From assembly GCF_963675165.1 (NCBI RefSeq), contig NC_087379.1, positions 6,844,839 through 6,908,838 on the forward strand: a stretch of DNA of 64,000 bases. Reading direction: 5' to 3'. Source of the stretch: Halichondria panicea. Its lineage: Eukaryota; Porifera; Demospongiae; Suberitida; Halichondriidae. Shown here piece after piece: positions 29,327-41,609 of the stretch. Each line of letters begins with the position of its first letter. Within the stretch, counting starts at the first letter, position 1. A program made the translations under genes and the position numbers. Below the pieces are notes generated by a model. The model ran no database searches. It saw only the letters and a list, made by a program, of their open reading frames with translations, and was not told the DNA's origin.

Positions 29327-31154
29327 TAAGGTGTCGTTTATTAAGTAAAGGTGTTATTTCTACAACTATAATTTTATAAGCTAAGGCAGTTTTATGTACA
29401 AGTACTTGCTTATATCTACAGCTATTTATATGTATAGAGATGACTGTCCGTTGTATTGTAGTTGTGTGTACACTGCTATTGCCCCTCCCCTCCAGGAGCG
29501 TGGAAGTATCTTGTGTTGTAATGTACTTGTAATTGTGTAGAAACTTCCTCTGGTATTTGGTGAATGAACAGCCTGAATAGTATTTTTGCCCCCCCAGGAG
29601 CATGGAAGTACCTTGAGGCTAACATCCTGCCCTACATCATTGATTGGGTGTTCATCTTTGTCCTGGGCATACTCATGGCTGGGCTCAGTTTTGGACTGGA
29701 CTACATTATCTCCAAGATCCTCACAGGTGGGCGGTACCTGCACTCTGACCTCTCTCTGTACTATAGGCTGGTGGGGTGACCTAATAGCTTAATTTTACCC
29801 TAGTGAGTTTTCATTGCGTACATGCATAGGGAGAAAAAAATCACGTAGGTTCATTGAAGTGTGTAATTCCTCATGATAGCACAGCTGTCAGTACTGTATC
29901 TCCGCAGCTCAACATATCCTCAGCCTCCAGCTGGTGGAGTCTCCCTTCGTACAGTACTTGTTCTGGGTGTCCTTCTCTCTTGTCTTCATCCTCTTCTCTG
30001 TCAGTGTGGTGCAAGCCATCTCCACTCACGCCATTGGTGAGTGAGTGCCTATGTACAAGTGTACTCTATACAAACTGTTAGGGTTACCAATGTTACAGTA
30101 TAATTTTTATGCAATGTTTGTAATCAAAATGCCGTAAGAGCTAGCTACCTATGTTTTTGGATTGGCTTGTGTCAGCTGTCAGTATTGGGCTTGGAAATGC
30201 ATTACATTTGTAGCTACTTCAAACTGAACTTACTGTAGATTTATACAAATGTATGTACATCATAAATATTATATCCGTGGCGATTTGTGTCTACAGGTTC
30301 TGGTATTCCTGAAATGAAGACCATCTTGCGAGGCATTCGTATCCCAGGATACCTCAATATTAAAACTTTCATCTCCAAATCTGTGAGTCCACACACGTAC
30401 AGTCATGTGACTATACACACGTATCATGTGACTATAATTATATACATGTATCATGTACATATCATGTGCAGATTGGCCTGACTGCTGCTGTGGGAGCTGG
30501 TCTACCCATTGGCAAAGAGGTGAGATGCTCCTGGGATATATACATGTACCAATGCCCTCACTGGCACTTGTACTATTTTTTTCCCTTCCCTGTATGCTCT
30601 GTATAAAAATACGTACAATTGCATGGTTTCAATGCTGCTCCGTGATCTCGACACACAGGGTCCGTTTGTTCACCTTGCTTGCATCATTGCCAACCTCATG
30701 AACAAAATCATCACTACCGTCAATACTGTGTTCTCGGTGAGTGAGTCTGCGTCAGTCAGTCGTAAATGAACCTTACACTTTGAACTCTACCCCCTCAGAA
30801 TGAGGCCCATAATAACGAGCTGTTGGCAGCTGCATGTGCTGTGGGTGTGTCCTGTAATTTTGCAGCTCCAATCGGTGGTAAGTGCTAGTACAAGGCCATG
30901 GGTTCATTTTATAATTAATAGCTGTATTGATCGTACTTTGACCTGCAAATGCCTGTAGAGGGAGGTGGTCTTTGGACACCTACATGTACATGTACATGTT
31001 TACACTCATGATTGCATGTTACCAGTTTGTTTGAGATGAAGCATGCTATCTTTGTGTTCGTATACATGGATATATTTGTGTGTGCATGTAGTGTAGAGGT
31101 ATTGTTTTCATTGGGAAGCTATTGCACACACGCACACACACACACACACACACA

Positions 31155-31216
<62 letters not shown>

Positions 31217-31252
31217 CACACACACACACACCCACACACACACACACACACA

Positions 31253-31288
<36 letters not shown>

Positions 31289-31795
31289 GGTACTGTTCAG
31301 TATAGAGGTAACGTCGACCTACTTTGCCGTGAGGAACTACTGGAGAGGATTCTTTGGGGCGGTGTGTGGTGCATTCCTGTTCCGACTGGCGGGGGTGGTG
31401 TTTGGGGATGAAGTCACCATCACAGCACTCTTCAAGACCTCCTTCCAACCTGACTTCCCTTTTGACCTCCTCGAGCTTGTATCATTTGCCGGGATAGGGT
31501 ACGTTCTGTGAGATGTTGGTATTATCCAGGGGGGCCTTGAAATGTCCCAGTAAGCCTTGCACTCATCCGACATGATAGTCAATCTCTTGGCCTACATACG
31601 TAGTAATGTACACACAGTGTACACTGTTGCCGTGTCTGGTTAAGTTATCTACATGTATGCATGTGTATAAGACAGTGGGCCACTAGAACCTATAGTAAAG
31701 TGTCACTAAATAATCTCTTATAATTACGAGACTATGTACATGTATATGAAGCAAGAGTCTCCAGACCTAATCCCAGCTCTCCTTGATCTTGCTCT

Positions 31796-31845
<50 letters not shown>

Positions 31846-34800
31846 GTGGTCGAACCGTATCGAACACCTATAGAACACTCTCACCAAGTATTTGCTTGCG
31901 CTGAGGTGTAGTTTGAAGACGTTCGGAGGGGTCGAACCACACCGAACACCTGTAGAACACCCCTACAACATGAATTCATAATGTGCAAATTATTATAGAG
32001 GTTATATATAATTGTTTGAATGGGTTTTAATTCGTTCATGTGCTATTACAGTATTGACCTTTGCCCTTGTACCAATGCTCAGGATTGTGTCCGGACTGAT
32101 TGGAGCTCTGTTTGTGTGGTACCATCGTAACTATGTGTTGCTGAGGAGAAAGTTGCGGAAGTACACCACCCTCCTAGACAAACAGTGAGTGCAGGGAACA
32201 TGTACTGTATGCCTGGGGGCAGCTCATATTCATCTGTAGTACCCAGGTTCCTATAGAGTTATAGTGACTGTTGCTTAAAACCCTTTGTTATTACATGTAT
32301 ATGTATTATGTATATATATACAGTGCATCCAGTCTAGAGTTTAGATTATCAACAGCTAAGGTCCACAAATTACACACAGTCAGCTTCCATAAATTGTATA
32401 ACTTTTGATTGAAAAAATTGTCCAGAAACACTCTACTTACGGAGTTAATTGATATTTGTTTACAGTTTTCACCGAATGTTTTTGAATATGTAGTAGCTTA
32501 TTTATTCACCTACACAATGGTATCAGCACTTAGACAATCATAGTATCTAGTATAATTATTCTCTTGGGGAACTCCTCCAAAACCTTATTGATGTCGGTTT
32601 AAACCCGATTTACTCCCATGTGTTTCTTGCACGTGACAGACCAAAGTATTAATAACTATATACACTGTAACAGTTAATGAGTTAAAGCCATGGACAGCTA
32701 AGAATGGATAAGTTTATCAAGGTACTCTTTTCTGTTTTTGCTCAATTTGCGATTAAACAATAATGTCAATTTTCAATTATTTTGGTGATCATGCTGCATT
32801 GATCACACACATTATCAGGAGTCTTTGACGTCCTAACCTGAGGCCAAATATACCCGTGGTAATGTATGATTGATTGTTGGTGTTATAATTATTACGTCAT
32901 GCATGTTGTCATATTCCAATTGTACATACACTTTTATATCACGGGACAGTGTATGCATGCGATATAATTATAATTATAACAACGTGAATGAATGTACTGT
33001 GTACTACGATAGCGTGTGTGCAATGATATAACAGCATAAATGTACTATGAATCATTATGGCAGCGTGTATTATAACAACATGAATGTATGACATAGGCCA
33101 TTATCAAGAGCACATGTATGCTGTGGGAAGCTATACAGTACCACATTCCAGTGGTTGTTGCTTTTATAAAAGGCAAAACAAAATAAATTTAATACTCCAG
33201 TTTTTGAAATTTTGCTAAGAATGGATAAGTTTGTCTGCATAGTGCTCTTTTCATTTCTGCTCAATTTTGTGCTTGTTGAAACCATCAAAATGGAGAATGC
33301 TCGTCCTCGAAGGTCAGCTAGCTGGGATGAGCACATACGTCATCCTCGAGCTAGTGATGGCGTGTGCAATTTGGAGTGGTCTGCAACACGTTCTGACTGT
33401 AACTCTGCAACGTACACACTGTACGATACGCTAGGAAGGCGTCACTCTAACCTGCTGGCAGCAGCTGAAAACCAAGGCACTTGTGGTAATTGCTGGGCGT
33501 TCGCAGCTGCACATGCATACAGTGACTTCCGTAGTCTCCTTGCCAACAGGAAATCAACTCTTCTTTCTGCCGTCTATCTCACAAAATGTGCAGCTGGACC
33601 ACAGGCCAACAATGGAGATCCGAACGGTTGTTGTGGTGACCAGCACGGCCGAGCCATGAAGTATTTCGCAGATGAGGGTGGTGTATCAAATGAATGTACC
33701 GGTATGGAGCGTAGTCGGTTGTTGAGGAATTATGATCGAGATTCTAAAGCTAGAAATCCTTTGACTTGTCCGGCGTCTTGCCACAATAATCAGCCATACG
33801 TGACGGAAGTGTACCAATTGGCAAATTATGATTTTAACTGTGACGGAGTTTCTAGCGAGGAATTGAAACGCATGTTGCATGAGTCAGGCCCGGTGGCTGC
33901 ATCAATGGCGTATGATCCAAGATTGCCTACTTACAAATGTGGTATATATTGCGCAAGTAAGCAAGAATCATCATCGAGACATGCCGTGGAAATTGTCGAT
34001 TATGGAATTTCTCGAGTTGGCACTCCTTTCTGGGTAGTCAAGAACAGCTGGGGCTCAACATGGGGGGAAAATGGCTACTTCCGTATCAGAATGGGTGATC
34101 TGAAGATCGGACAAAGTAATTATCCAATATCCATTCCTCTCCGACCAGGGATGACGCCCACGCACGGAACTGTGACTGCTTCCGACCTCAGGACTGAGTT
34201 GCGTACATGCAGTTCCAGGCAAATGAACGATCCGAACAATAGCGTTCTTCTTGAAAGTGTCGCTACATATGGCCTCGAGGAATTGATTGATAGGAATGTT
34301 TTTTTCTGTCCTGATAATACCACGGCAACGGATGCGACGCTAGTCTCTGTGAACAGTGGCTCACTGCAGGTTGTAGCCGGCTCTATCGCTGATGTTACTG
34401 TTCGATCGAATGTTAACGGTTGTGGGGAAAACTTCACTGATGCGACTGTACTTCTGCAGGTGATGATCGATCTCAACAATACGTTCACTCTGTTGGAGTA
34501 CTCGATATCTTTTAGCAGTGACATTATTGTGAAAAGCAGCCTATTTCTTGTCATACTCACATGTATGGTAGCTGTGCTGCTTCAGCTGATTGTGTAGCTA
34601 TGCCCTTAGGACATGTAGTATATTGGAGACATTGTACATGTATAGCAAAGAACAAACTAAATACTTTTTGTGATTAGGTTTATTTTATAGGTGACAGGCT
34701 CTGGGAAAAGGGACATATTAGAGCAGGCTATGATTTAAATACCCGAGATGATAGAGCAGAGAATTGCCTACGCATTGATATGCTTAGTTTGCACATACCT

Positions 34801-37800
34801 CTTTTCATGCCTGAGTTATGCGCGTTGGAAACTCAAAGTTTTGAAATAGTGATATTGAGAAACGCCCACTTAAAGATGCTAAATTGGGAAAAGTAAGGTA
34901 ATGGTGGCTGCTTAGACAAAGCGCTTTGGTGCAACGCGTTGGATTCAGAGCATCAGATTTTACAGAGAGGTAGTAGAAAGACTGTAGACAACTATAAGCC
35001 AAGAAAAATTATTATGAGATTATACACTGTAGTCTATATATCTGGCTATTGCTCAATACCAATATCTGCTCCAATATGTCCTTTTCCCAGAGCCTAGTAT
35101 AATTAATTATCAGCTAGATGTGGTGTGTGTGTTGTTTTCTGACACACTGACAGTTTTCATGTTACCATAATGTCAACCATCTAGTACATTGTATACAACA
35201 TTCTTATCTCTGGGGATAAATGCATTCTTATCTCTGGGATACGTGCACTTTTAGTTTACATTGGTCATTTACCCCCAAAACTGCCCCATGATCTTTACTA
35301 ATAAAACTGCTCTCCCCCCCCCACACACACACAGTGTGTTCATTGCTCCTATCATTGTGACATTCCTGTTTGCCTCTCTAACATTCCGGCCTGGGCTGGG
35401 ACAGTTCATGGCGGGGGAGCTGACTCAGCAGGAGTCTATCGGTCAGCTGTTCTCAAACAAGACCTGGATCCTCCTCCCCTTCACTGAAGCTAACGAACTA
35501 CCATTGGACTCGGAGGATTACCAGATAGTGAAACAGTGGGGCTCTCCCAGCATCTGGGTCTCTCTCTCACTGTTCATTGTGTTCAGGGTGAGCACGACTG
35601 TCATACATGTACATGTATTCTATTTACATGTATGATGTGTTCCCTATGTCTATTCCAAATTAATATTCAGCTACTATTTTGAACGTTCCTAGGTCGAGTT
35701 AACTCTAATGCTCTAACCGCTACACTTTCTTTGTACATGTGTGCTGACTTGGTAAATTGGGTTTATCTTGATCTTGCAGCTGCTGTTCACAGCATTTGCT
35801 GTTGCCCTCCCCATTCCCAGTGGAGTCTTCTTCCCAGTGTTCATTGTGGGTAAGTGTGTACAACCTTACTCTAGTCTGATAGCACATGACCGCTGCGAAG
35901 CCTAGTGACAGTAATGCTACTACGATACCTCCATGTGTCTACATTGTTATTTGAGCACATGATGCCATATAATTATAATTATTTCGGTGAGCTAGTGAAA
36001 TTCTATGAAAGACCTCTGGCATATCAGTTATCCCCCAACTAATTTGGAGAAAATCTGCAATTATAGGTACTGCACGTACCCACACTTTATGGCTTCAGTT
36101 GAAATAAAGGCACACAGTAGAACCTCCATTATCCGGCCCTCCATTATCCGGAACCTCGATTATCCGGCTTGGCAGTTTTCTTTTTATCAGATTAGAAAAT
36201 GGGCGTGTCCCTCAAATGCGCATGCGCGGTACAGTTGTTACCATGGAGACATGCCTGCTTATCTTCTGCGCATGCGCAGACAACCATGTGGCACTGCTAA
36301 TTATCAATAAAGTGGGTGGATCAAGGCGTGGTTTATCTATTCGATTATCCGGCATATTCACTTATCCGGCCTGCTTCTAGAACCAAGGTGTCCAGATAAT
36401 CGAGGTTCTACTGTACTGAAATACAAGAGGAGAACGTGGAAGCCATCGTGTGAACAACAATAGATCCTGTTACAGATAATTATGGACTATTACTCACCGG
36501 AATGAAAGCACCGCTCAATGTTCGCGGTTTTCGCTGATTTAAGCATGTACCGCAAACATTTAATATTGGCAGCTATTCTGCGAAAACCTTTCTAACAGTC
36601 ATTCCGCAAAGTTTATACGTTCGAAATATACCCGCTATACGGTACGTAGCTCTCTCACTACCTCCCCCCTACAATGCAGGTGCTGCACTGGGCCGAATGT
36701 TTGGAGAGGCCATGGCATTGGGGTTTCCTGATGGTATTAACGGTAACCCTATATCCCCCGGGGGCTATGCCGTAGTGGGAGCGGCCTCGCTGGCTGGCTC
36801 GGTAACACACACCATCTCCACCTCCGTGATAGTGTTTGAGCTGACGGGACAGATCACTCACATCCTGCCCGTCATGGTGAGTGCACACACGCTTGTTGTT
36901 TTTGTTCGGTTGTACTTGCAAAACTATAGTAATTTTTGGGCATTTTCGTAGATTTTCACTAGCTAGTACTAGCTCTAGGTGTTAAAAATCTTTTAATTTG
37001 TTGTTGCAAGTGTACCATCCGAATGGACTCCTGCTAAGCTTCCAGAAAATCAGAAAATCTGGATCAATTATTATAGTTTACAGAGCCAACTCTGAAACCC
37101 AGCAGCACTGCAATCAACAGACTAGCTCTGTATGGTTTTACAACTTACATGCTAGATACTTGAAAAAATACAATGACTAATTGATAACAGGTAGCATGTC
37201 ATGATATGACTCTCAGCCCCCCTCTCTCCCCCCTTGTAGATAGCGGTACTGATAGCCAACCTTGTGTCCGGGCTCCTCCAGCCATCAGTGTATGACAGCA
37301 TCATCGTCCTTAAGGGACTCTCTTATCTACCAGATCTCAAGCCAAGTCGGTAAGTAAATGGGGTCAGTGGTTGGTTCATGTAGGTTGGTTGGTTGGTTGG
37401 TATTAGGATTGGCAGAGCATTTTTGTGGCTTTTTAGCAATGTTTATAGCAGAATAGTTGTAGCAATACCGAGTGCATCTTATTATATAGGAGAGGGGCTG
37501 CCACACTTTTTTTACATATTTTTCACGTACTGTACATGCATGTATACATAATGTTTAAATTTGTATGTACTTACATGTACTACAATATAGCGTTTCCAGC
37601 CAGTTACAGTGTAACAAAATTGTAACTGTTGTGTGTGGTGCACAGGTTCTACAAGCTGTGTGCTGCAGACATCATGATGCCAGACATTCGCTTCCTCTCC
37701 TATCGCTCTACTTTCAGGGAGGTCAAGTTCCTCCTGCAGACCTCGCACGATGCTTCGTACCCTCTCGTGGACGCACCAGGTGACCACTCCCTTAGCATCT

Positions 37801-39436
37801 TGCCAAATTGAAAGAAGCCACCTCTTCGAAAATTCTTCAAAATTCAGACATGCAGTGTGTGCCCAGATTTTCAAAGTGGTGGTCAATCCTCTCCACACAT
37901 AATTTGGCCTTTTTATAGTTATGTGGTAAATTAGGCCTAAGAGGTGGTTATTTTTTGTCGATAACAGCTCTAGATTATCGATTATACGTGTACATGTACA
38001 TACATATATAATCTCACAGATTCTCGCATTCTGATTGGTTCGGTGTCTCGGCACACTCTGTGGCAGCGTCTGGAGGAGCACATGGCCGGTGTCAAGAAGC
38101 ACGCTCAAACAATCAGAGACCAAGCACAGCTCAAGAGTGACACAGAATCAGAGGAACAGGTGAGGGGGCGGTGAATGTACCTATATGTGAGGGAGCAGTA
38201 AGGGGGATATGTACACGTGTGTATAGCCTCAAGGAACGCTACATGTCAGTCACTAGCCAAAGTTTCTCCTGTCCTGTAAAGTGTTGGTACCTTATGTCCA
38301 ACCGTGTGTGACTAATATTACATGCTTGATTTTTTGTGTAGGTAAAAGCTTAGCTTGCACTGATATTGCTGATGTTTTTAGCAAACATCGTTTCTTTCCA
38401 CAATGCAGAAACCTAAGAGGACCCTCACACCCACTAAACTGGGGGACAGCTTCTCCCGGAGAATGTCCAGTGGTGCGTCTGTAGTCTTGTGTGTTGTGTT
38501 AGGGTTGGGTGGAAGTGTTTACTGGCTGTGGTAGGTTGTAGTGTATATGTTGCCTGCCCTAGACGTTACTGTGATCATAGTGATGAGTTAGGGACTGTAC
38601 CACTAGCCAGTGTTTACTGAGCAGATGTACTGAGTGTGTGTGTGTATTCTCTGCAGTGCCTCACTCTCTGGCAAAGCTGTTTGGTTCTCAGGATGAGGTG
38701 GACACTCCGGTAAATAATCTAATAGTACAGTACATGTTGAAGAATTTGTATCATTATGTGAACTTTCCAACTCTCTCTTTCACTTTTTTACTGTTTTCTT
38801 TGATTGTAGGAGATAACTGTCCCACAAGATGGGCCGTCGGAAGAGGTGCGTGTGTGTGTGTGGGCGTGTGTGGGTGGGTGTGCCTAAACTTTGTATCTTT
38901 AAGGGCACAATACACCAGGCAACTTTCAGGCAATTCAATGAATTACCTGAAAGTTGCCTGGTGTATGGTACCCTTTTAGGGGTGGCCATGAAGAGGGACT
39001 CCAAATGTACACATACATGTACACATACATGTAGACATAACTGTACACTGTAGAGCAAGTTGCTTGGATTGAGTGCATACATATTCATGCAGGCTCTTGA
39101 TGAACTTCGTGAGGAGCTGCTCTCCAAGGAGATAGACGTCAACACGATGATGCTTGACCCCGCCCCCTTCCAACTGGTCGAGCGGACGTCCTTGTACAAA
39201 GTCCACAGTCTCTTCTCCATCCTCGCACTCACACACGCCTACGTCACTAGCATTGGTAGATTAGTGGGCGTGGTCACCATCACCGATGTGAGTGCAGTAT
39301 TTATAGTTGTAACTCATAGCTAACGTAGATATTTTTATGTGAATTTTGAGTGTCAATGGTTTATTTGTTTTCTGGTAGCAGCTATCATAATTAGGGTAAG
39401 TGTTAAATGCACTAACTCCACACACACCCACACACA

Positions 39437-39495
<59 letters not shown>

Positions 39496-39629
39496 GTATC
39501 ATACAGCTGACAAACGCTATCCAAGGCAAGAAGAGAAAAGTACGACCTCCAGTGTTGAGACTGTTACCAACAGCTGCTGAAGACCAGGACACAGAAGTTC
39601 GTTACCACGTCAACGATACTCAAGCATAG
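28776..39629 (+). CDS. CLCN2: CLC-1/CLC-2-type voltage-gated chloride channel
   Basis: Twenty-one exons (28776-28820, 29186-29300, 29598-29726, 29908-30036, 30297-30382, 30472-30519, 30659-30736, 30799-30877, 31288-31498, 32083-32184, 35335-35587, 35780-35849, 36680-36876, 37240-37349, 37646-37779, 38020-38159, 38409-38472, 38657-38709, 38810-38845, 39093-39287, 39507-39629) give about 798 aa in frame. Chloride-selectivity motifs are present: [21 protein letters not shown] with the gating Glu, and [35 protein letters not shown] places it with CLC-1/2/K plasma-membrane channels; Val at the proton-glutamate position argues for a channel and against a Cl/H exchanger. Two CBS domains follow (exons 15-16 and 20). 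Exon 2 starts right after a long (CA)n tract, as does exon 9. Intron 10 hosts a protease gene. It converges on SRPRB with 218 bp between stop codons. Confidence 0.95.
31124..31287. repeat. (CA)n tract forming the acceptor of CLC exon 9
   Basis: About 160 bp of CACACA with rare CG or CC variants. It runs directly into the AG before exon 9 (31288), where a polypyrimidine tract would be expected. Confidence 0.95.
31796..31842. repeat. (GA)n microsatellite in CLC intron 9
   Basis: Roughly 21 GA units. It is followed at 31850-31965 by two copies of a GTCGAACC(G/A)(T/C)A(T/C)CGAACACCT motif in direct orientation. Confidence 0.9.
32698..32752 (+). pseudogene. Relic of a duplicated protease 5' end
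   Basis: The segment starting TAAGAATGGATAAGTTT and continuing with a CTCTTTTCTG and TGCTCAATTTG pattern resembles 33218-33275, the start of the nested protease. Similarity ends after about 55 bp. It is consistent with a decayed tandem copy or a local duplication. Confidence 0.5.
33221..34597 (+). CDS. Papain-like (C1A) cysteine protease with C-terminal membrane anchor, nested in CLC intron 10
   Basis: Intronless, about 458 aa from ATG 33221; an in-frame ATG at 33212 adds three residues. The signal peptide is [21 protein letters not shown] short ~50-residue leader has no ERFNIN-type propeptide. Catalytic motifs follow: [13 protein letters not shown] (Gln and Cys), [12 protein letters not shown] (His) and [15 protein letters not shown] (Asn). 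After the papain fold comes a ~130-residue extension with several NxS/T sites. The protein ends in a hydrophobic tail ([20 protein letters not shown]) with no basic residues after it, which looks like a GPI signal or a C-terminal anchor. The family is certain from the active site; the subfamily is unclear. The gene lies on the same strand as, and wholly inside, intron 10 of the CLC gene. Confidence 0.9.
   Translation: MDKFVCIVLFSFLLNFVLVETIKMENARPRRSASWDEHIRHPRASDGVCNLEWSATRSDCNSATYTLYDTLGRRHSNLLAAAENQGTCGNCWAFAAAHAYSDFRSLLANRKSTLLSAVYLTKCAAGPQANNGDPNGCCGDQHGRAMKYFADEGGVSNECTGMERSRLLRNYDRDSKARNPLTCPASCHNNQPYVTEVYQLANYDFNCDGVSSEELKRMLHESGPVAASMAYDPRLPTYKCGIYCASKQESSSRHAVEIVDYGISRVGTPFWVVKNSWGSTWGENGYFRIRMGDLKIGQSNYPISIPLRPGMTPTHGTVTASDLRTELRTCSSRQMNDPNNSVLLESVATYGLEELIDRNVFFCPDNTTATDATLVSVNSGSLQVVAGSIADVTVRSNVNGCGENFTDATVLLQVMIDLNNTFTLLEYSISFSSDIIVKSSLFLVILTCMVAVLLQLIV
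34696..35095. mobile_element. ~400-bp MITE with AGGCTCTGGGAAAAG ends
   Basis: The left end is AGGCTCTGGGAAAAGGGACA and the right end is the inverse, TGTCCTTTTCCCAGAGCCT. The ~29-bp terminal repeats also share the ATATT(A/G)GAGCAG portion. It lies in CLC intron 10, between the nested protease and exon 11. Confidence 0.75.
36115..36413. mobile_element. pogo/Tigger-like MITE
   Basis: About 299 bp beginning CAGTAGAACCTCCATTATCC and ending with the inverse, ATAATCGAGGTTCTACTG, with internal repeats of ATTATCCGG. CAGT...TTATCCG ends resemble pogo/Tigger-class elements. The right flank begins TA, but the left flank does not clearly show the TA duplication. It lies in CLC intron 12. Confidence 0.65.
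36515..36645. mobile_element. Degraded MITE, TACCGTATAGCGGG family
   Basis: Inverse motifs TTCGCGGTTTTCGC and GCGAAAACC surround TTTAATATTGGC. The right end reads ATACCCGCTATACGGTA, as in the 205-bp elements. The left end is not recognisable. Confidence 0.5.
38901..38975. repeat. 75-bp hairpin in a CLC intron
   Basis: Two 35-bp arms (38901-38935 and 38941-38975) are inverse complements with about three mismatches around a 5-base loop. The core is TACACCAGGCAACTTTCAGG. It lies in the intron between CLC exons 19 and 20. Confidence 0.92.
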
Positions 39630-39847
39630 CATCATATTAACTATAGCAGCTGTTTTTGTAACACTCGATGTGTATAATCACCCGAGGACATGTGTCTCAT
39701 ATATCTTTTTGTGTGTTTTATAATTAATGTTTGTTTTACAAATTGAATCTCTGTAACAAAAATGATCGTGTATAATTATAACTGATAAGATTATCGATAA
39801 TATTCAACGGAGTCAGTTATGTACGTACTCTAGAGCTACTTGTTCTG

Positions 39848-40068
39848 CTAAGAGAGTTTTGCGAGCCAGTCTTGGACCTCTTCAATTTCCCCGGTGCAGC
39901 TGCTCTCCTCTCCCTTCCCACGAGCACTGCAGTCCACAAACACGAGAGGCAAAGAGAGATCCTTGAACTCAAAGTCTTTGTTCTTCTTGCCAAACATCAC
40001 AGGGGCTTGGTTCTTTGGGCCACCATCGATGGACTCCAGCTTAGCAGCACGGGTCGTCCTTAGAGCAG

Positions 40069-40110
<42 letters not shown>

Positions 40111-41609
40111 TGGTGTATTTGTGTGGAATCGAGGGGTGGGGTAAATGTCAGTGTGTGGGACTACAGCATTATTTAAGAAGCTCGTAAATGTGCAATGCGT
40201 ACAAGTACCTAGCCATTAGCTAGTACCACAATAATTATATTAAAACACATGCAGTGATGTTGTACATTTCAGCCTCGAGCCGTTTCTTAATGTAGTCCTG
40301 GCCAGACACCAGTGCCAGGTCTTGTTTGTTGCAGACTACCAAGATGGCTAGCTTCCTCTTGTGAGTCACTTTGTCTGAGAGGAGGTCAAAGATGAGCTCA
40401 GCAACTGAGCGAGTCTCTTGGGGGAAGTTGAAGCTGTCTACCACCAAGACGATAGCCCTGTGTGTACAAGGGAAGAGCAGCCAGCAATAAAAAATCAATA
40501 AACCACATGCTCTAGGTGCATGGTGCATGGTGCAATGTATGCAGGAACACACACACACTGTCAAGCAAACATAATTATTATTATACAAAACATCGTTCCT
40601 AAGCATACAAACACATGCAAGAGTAAACGGTGTCTATAGTTTGTGTACAACACACTGAGAGATGGTGGCTACAGCTCACTTGAGTGTGTCTTTGTACTTG
40701 GTGAAGATGCTCTCTCTGATCCTCTCATTACCTGGCACGTCCACCAGAGTGAGTGGCTTGTCTTCTCCGGGGAGGCTGTACTGACAGCTGTTCTCCTTGA
40801 TAGAGTTCTGTGTCCTCATGAAATCACTGCCGTTCAACTACACGTGACGTGAGAGGGTCATTATCAATCAATTGATAACACAGCCTAAAATATCACAACC
40901 ACATTAAATATGAAAACCACAATTTCTATAATATTATAAAAATTATACATGACGTGTGCATGTATGTAGGGAACACTGTTGGCCCTATAAGATGCGGAGG
41001 TGATACTAAGGAGGTTAAAAGCAATAGTGTGAGAATTGTACAGACTATACTGAGTAGTCTCAATGGAGAGGCAATCTCTTCGTGCAAGCGGTTAGACTGT
41101 ACAATGTAAATGTTGCAGTGGAATTGGAATGGACATTGGCTAAGTATTGAAAGGACAGACGGAATGGAATTGTCTGTACAGTGGCTTACTCTGAGGTAGA
41201 GAAGTGTTTTGCCAGAGTCACTGAGTCCCAGGAGACATACTGTACGACCTTTTGACCTCCCACTAATGCACAGCCACACAAGCACTGCAATGAAAAGATA
41301 ACCAATAATTATATAATATGAAAGGAGAATATTTTAATAATTATATCAAAGGCTGATCGATGTGTACGTACGATCAATAACTAGTAAATGATATAGCGAC
41401 CCATGGACTGACTGTGAATAATAACAGTATGATTAGCTTCATTCCCTGGCCAAGTAACTGTCTGAGGAACAATGCTATCAGTATGCAAGTGCACACACAA
41501 CGTAATACTTACAGACAACTCCTAGAAGCATGCCCACACCCAACACAATAAGTATCTCAGTTTCATGGCCAGCCAATCCAGTGGATAGTAAAAGATCCCT
41601 GAGCGCCAT
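39848..41609 (-). CDS. SRPRB: Signal recognition particle receptor subunit beta
   Basis: Five exons (41513-41609, 41190-41284, 40680-40837, 40266-40457, 39848-40070) give about 254 aa in frame. An N-terminal membrane anchor (EILIVLGVGMLLGVV) precedes a small GTPase fold: P-loop LLGLSDSGKT, switch II region VDVPGNERIR, NKQDLAL for guanine specificity, and the C-terminal VDCSARG (G5). The ending EIEEVQDWLAKLS matches animal SRPRB. It anchors the SRP receptor at the ER for cotranslational targeting. The 3' splice site of the last exon is (CA)nCAG (40071-40104 on the plus strand). It is divergent from YEATS4. Confidence 0.95.

Noticed and set aside
35692-35735. Inverse A-box-like TAGCGGTTAGAGCA
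   Set aside because: Resembles the 5' half of a tRNA on the minus strand, but no matching 3' half or cloverleaf is present.
41373-41440. Possible extra SRPRB exon between exons 1 and 2
   Set aside because: It has an acceptor and a GTACGT donor but introduces a stop in the phase set by exon 1; skipping it joins exons 1 and 2 in frame.
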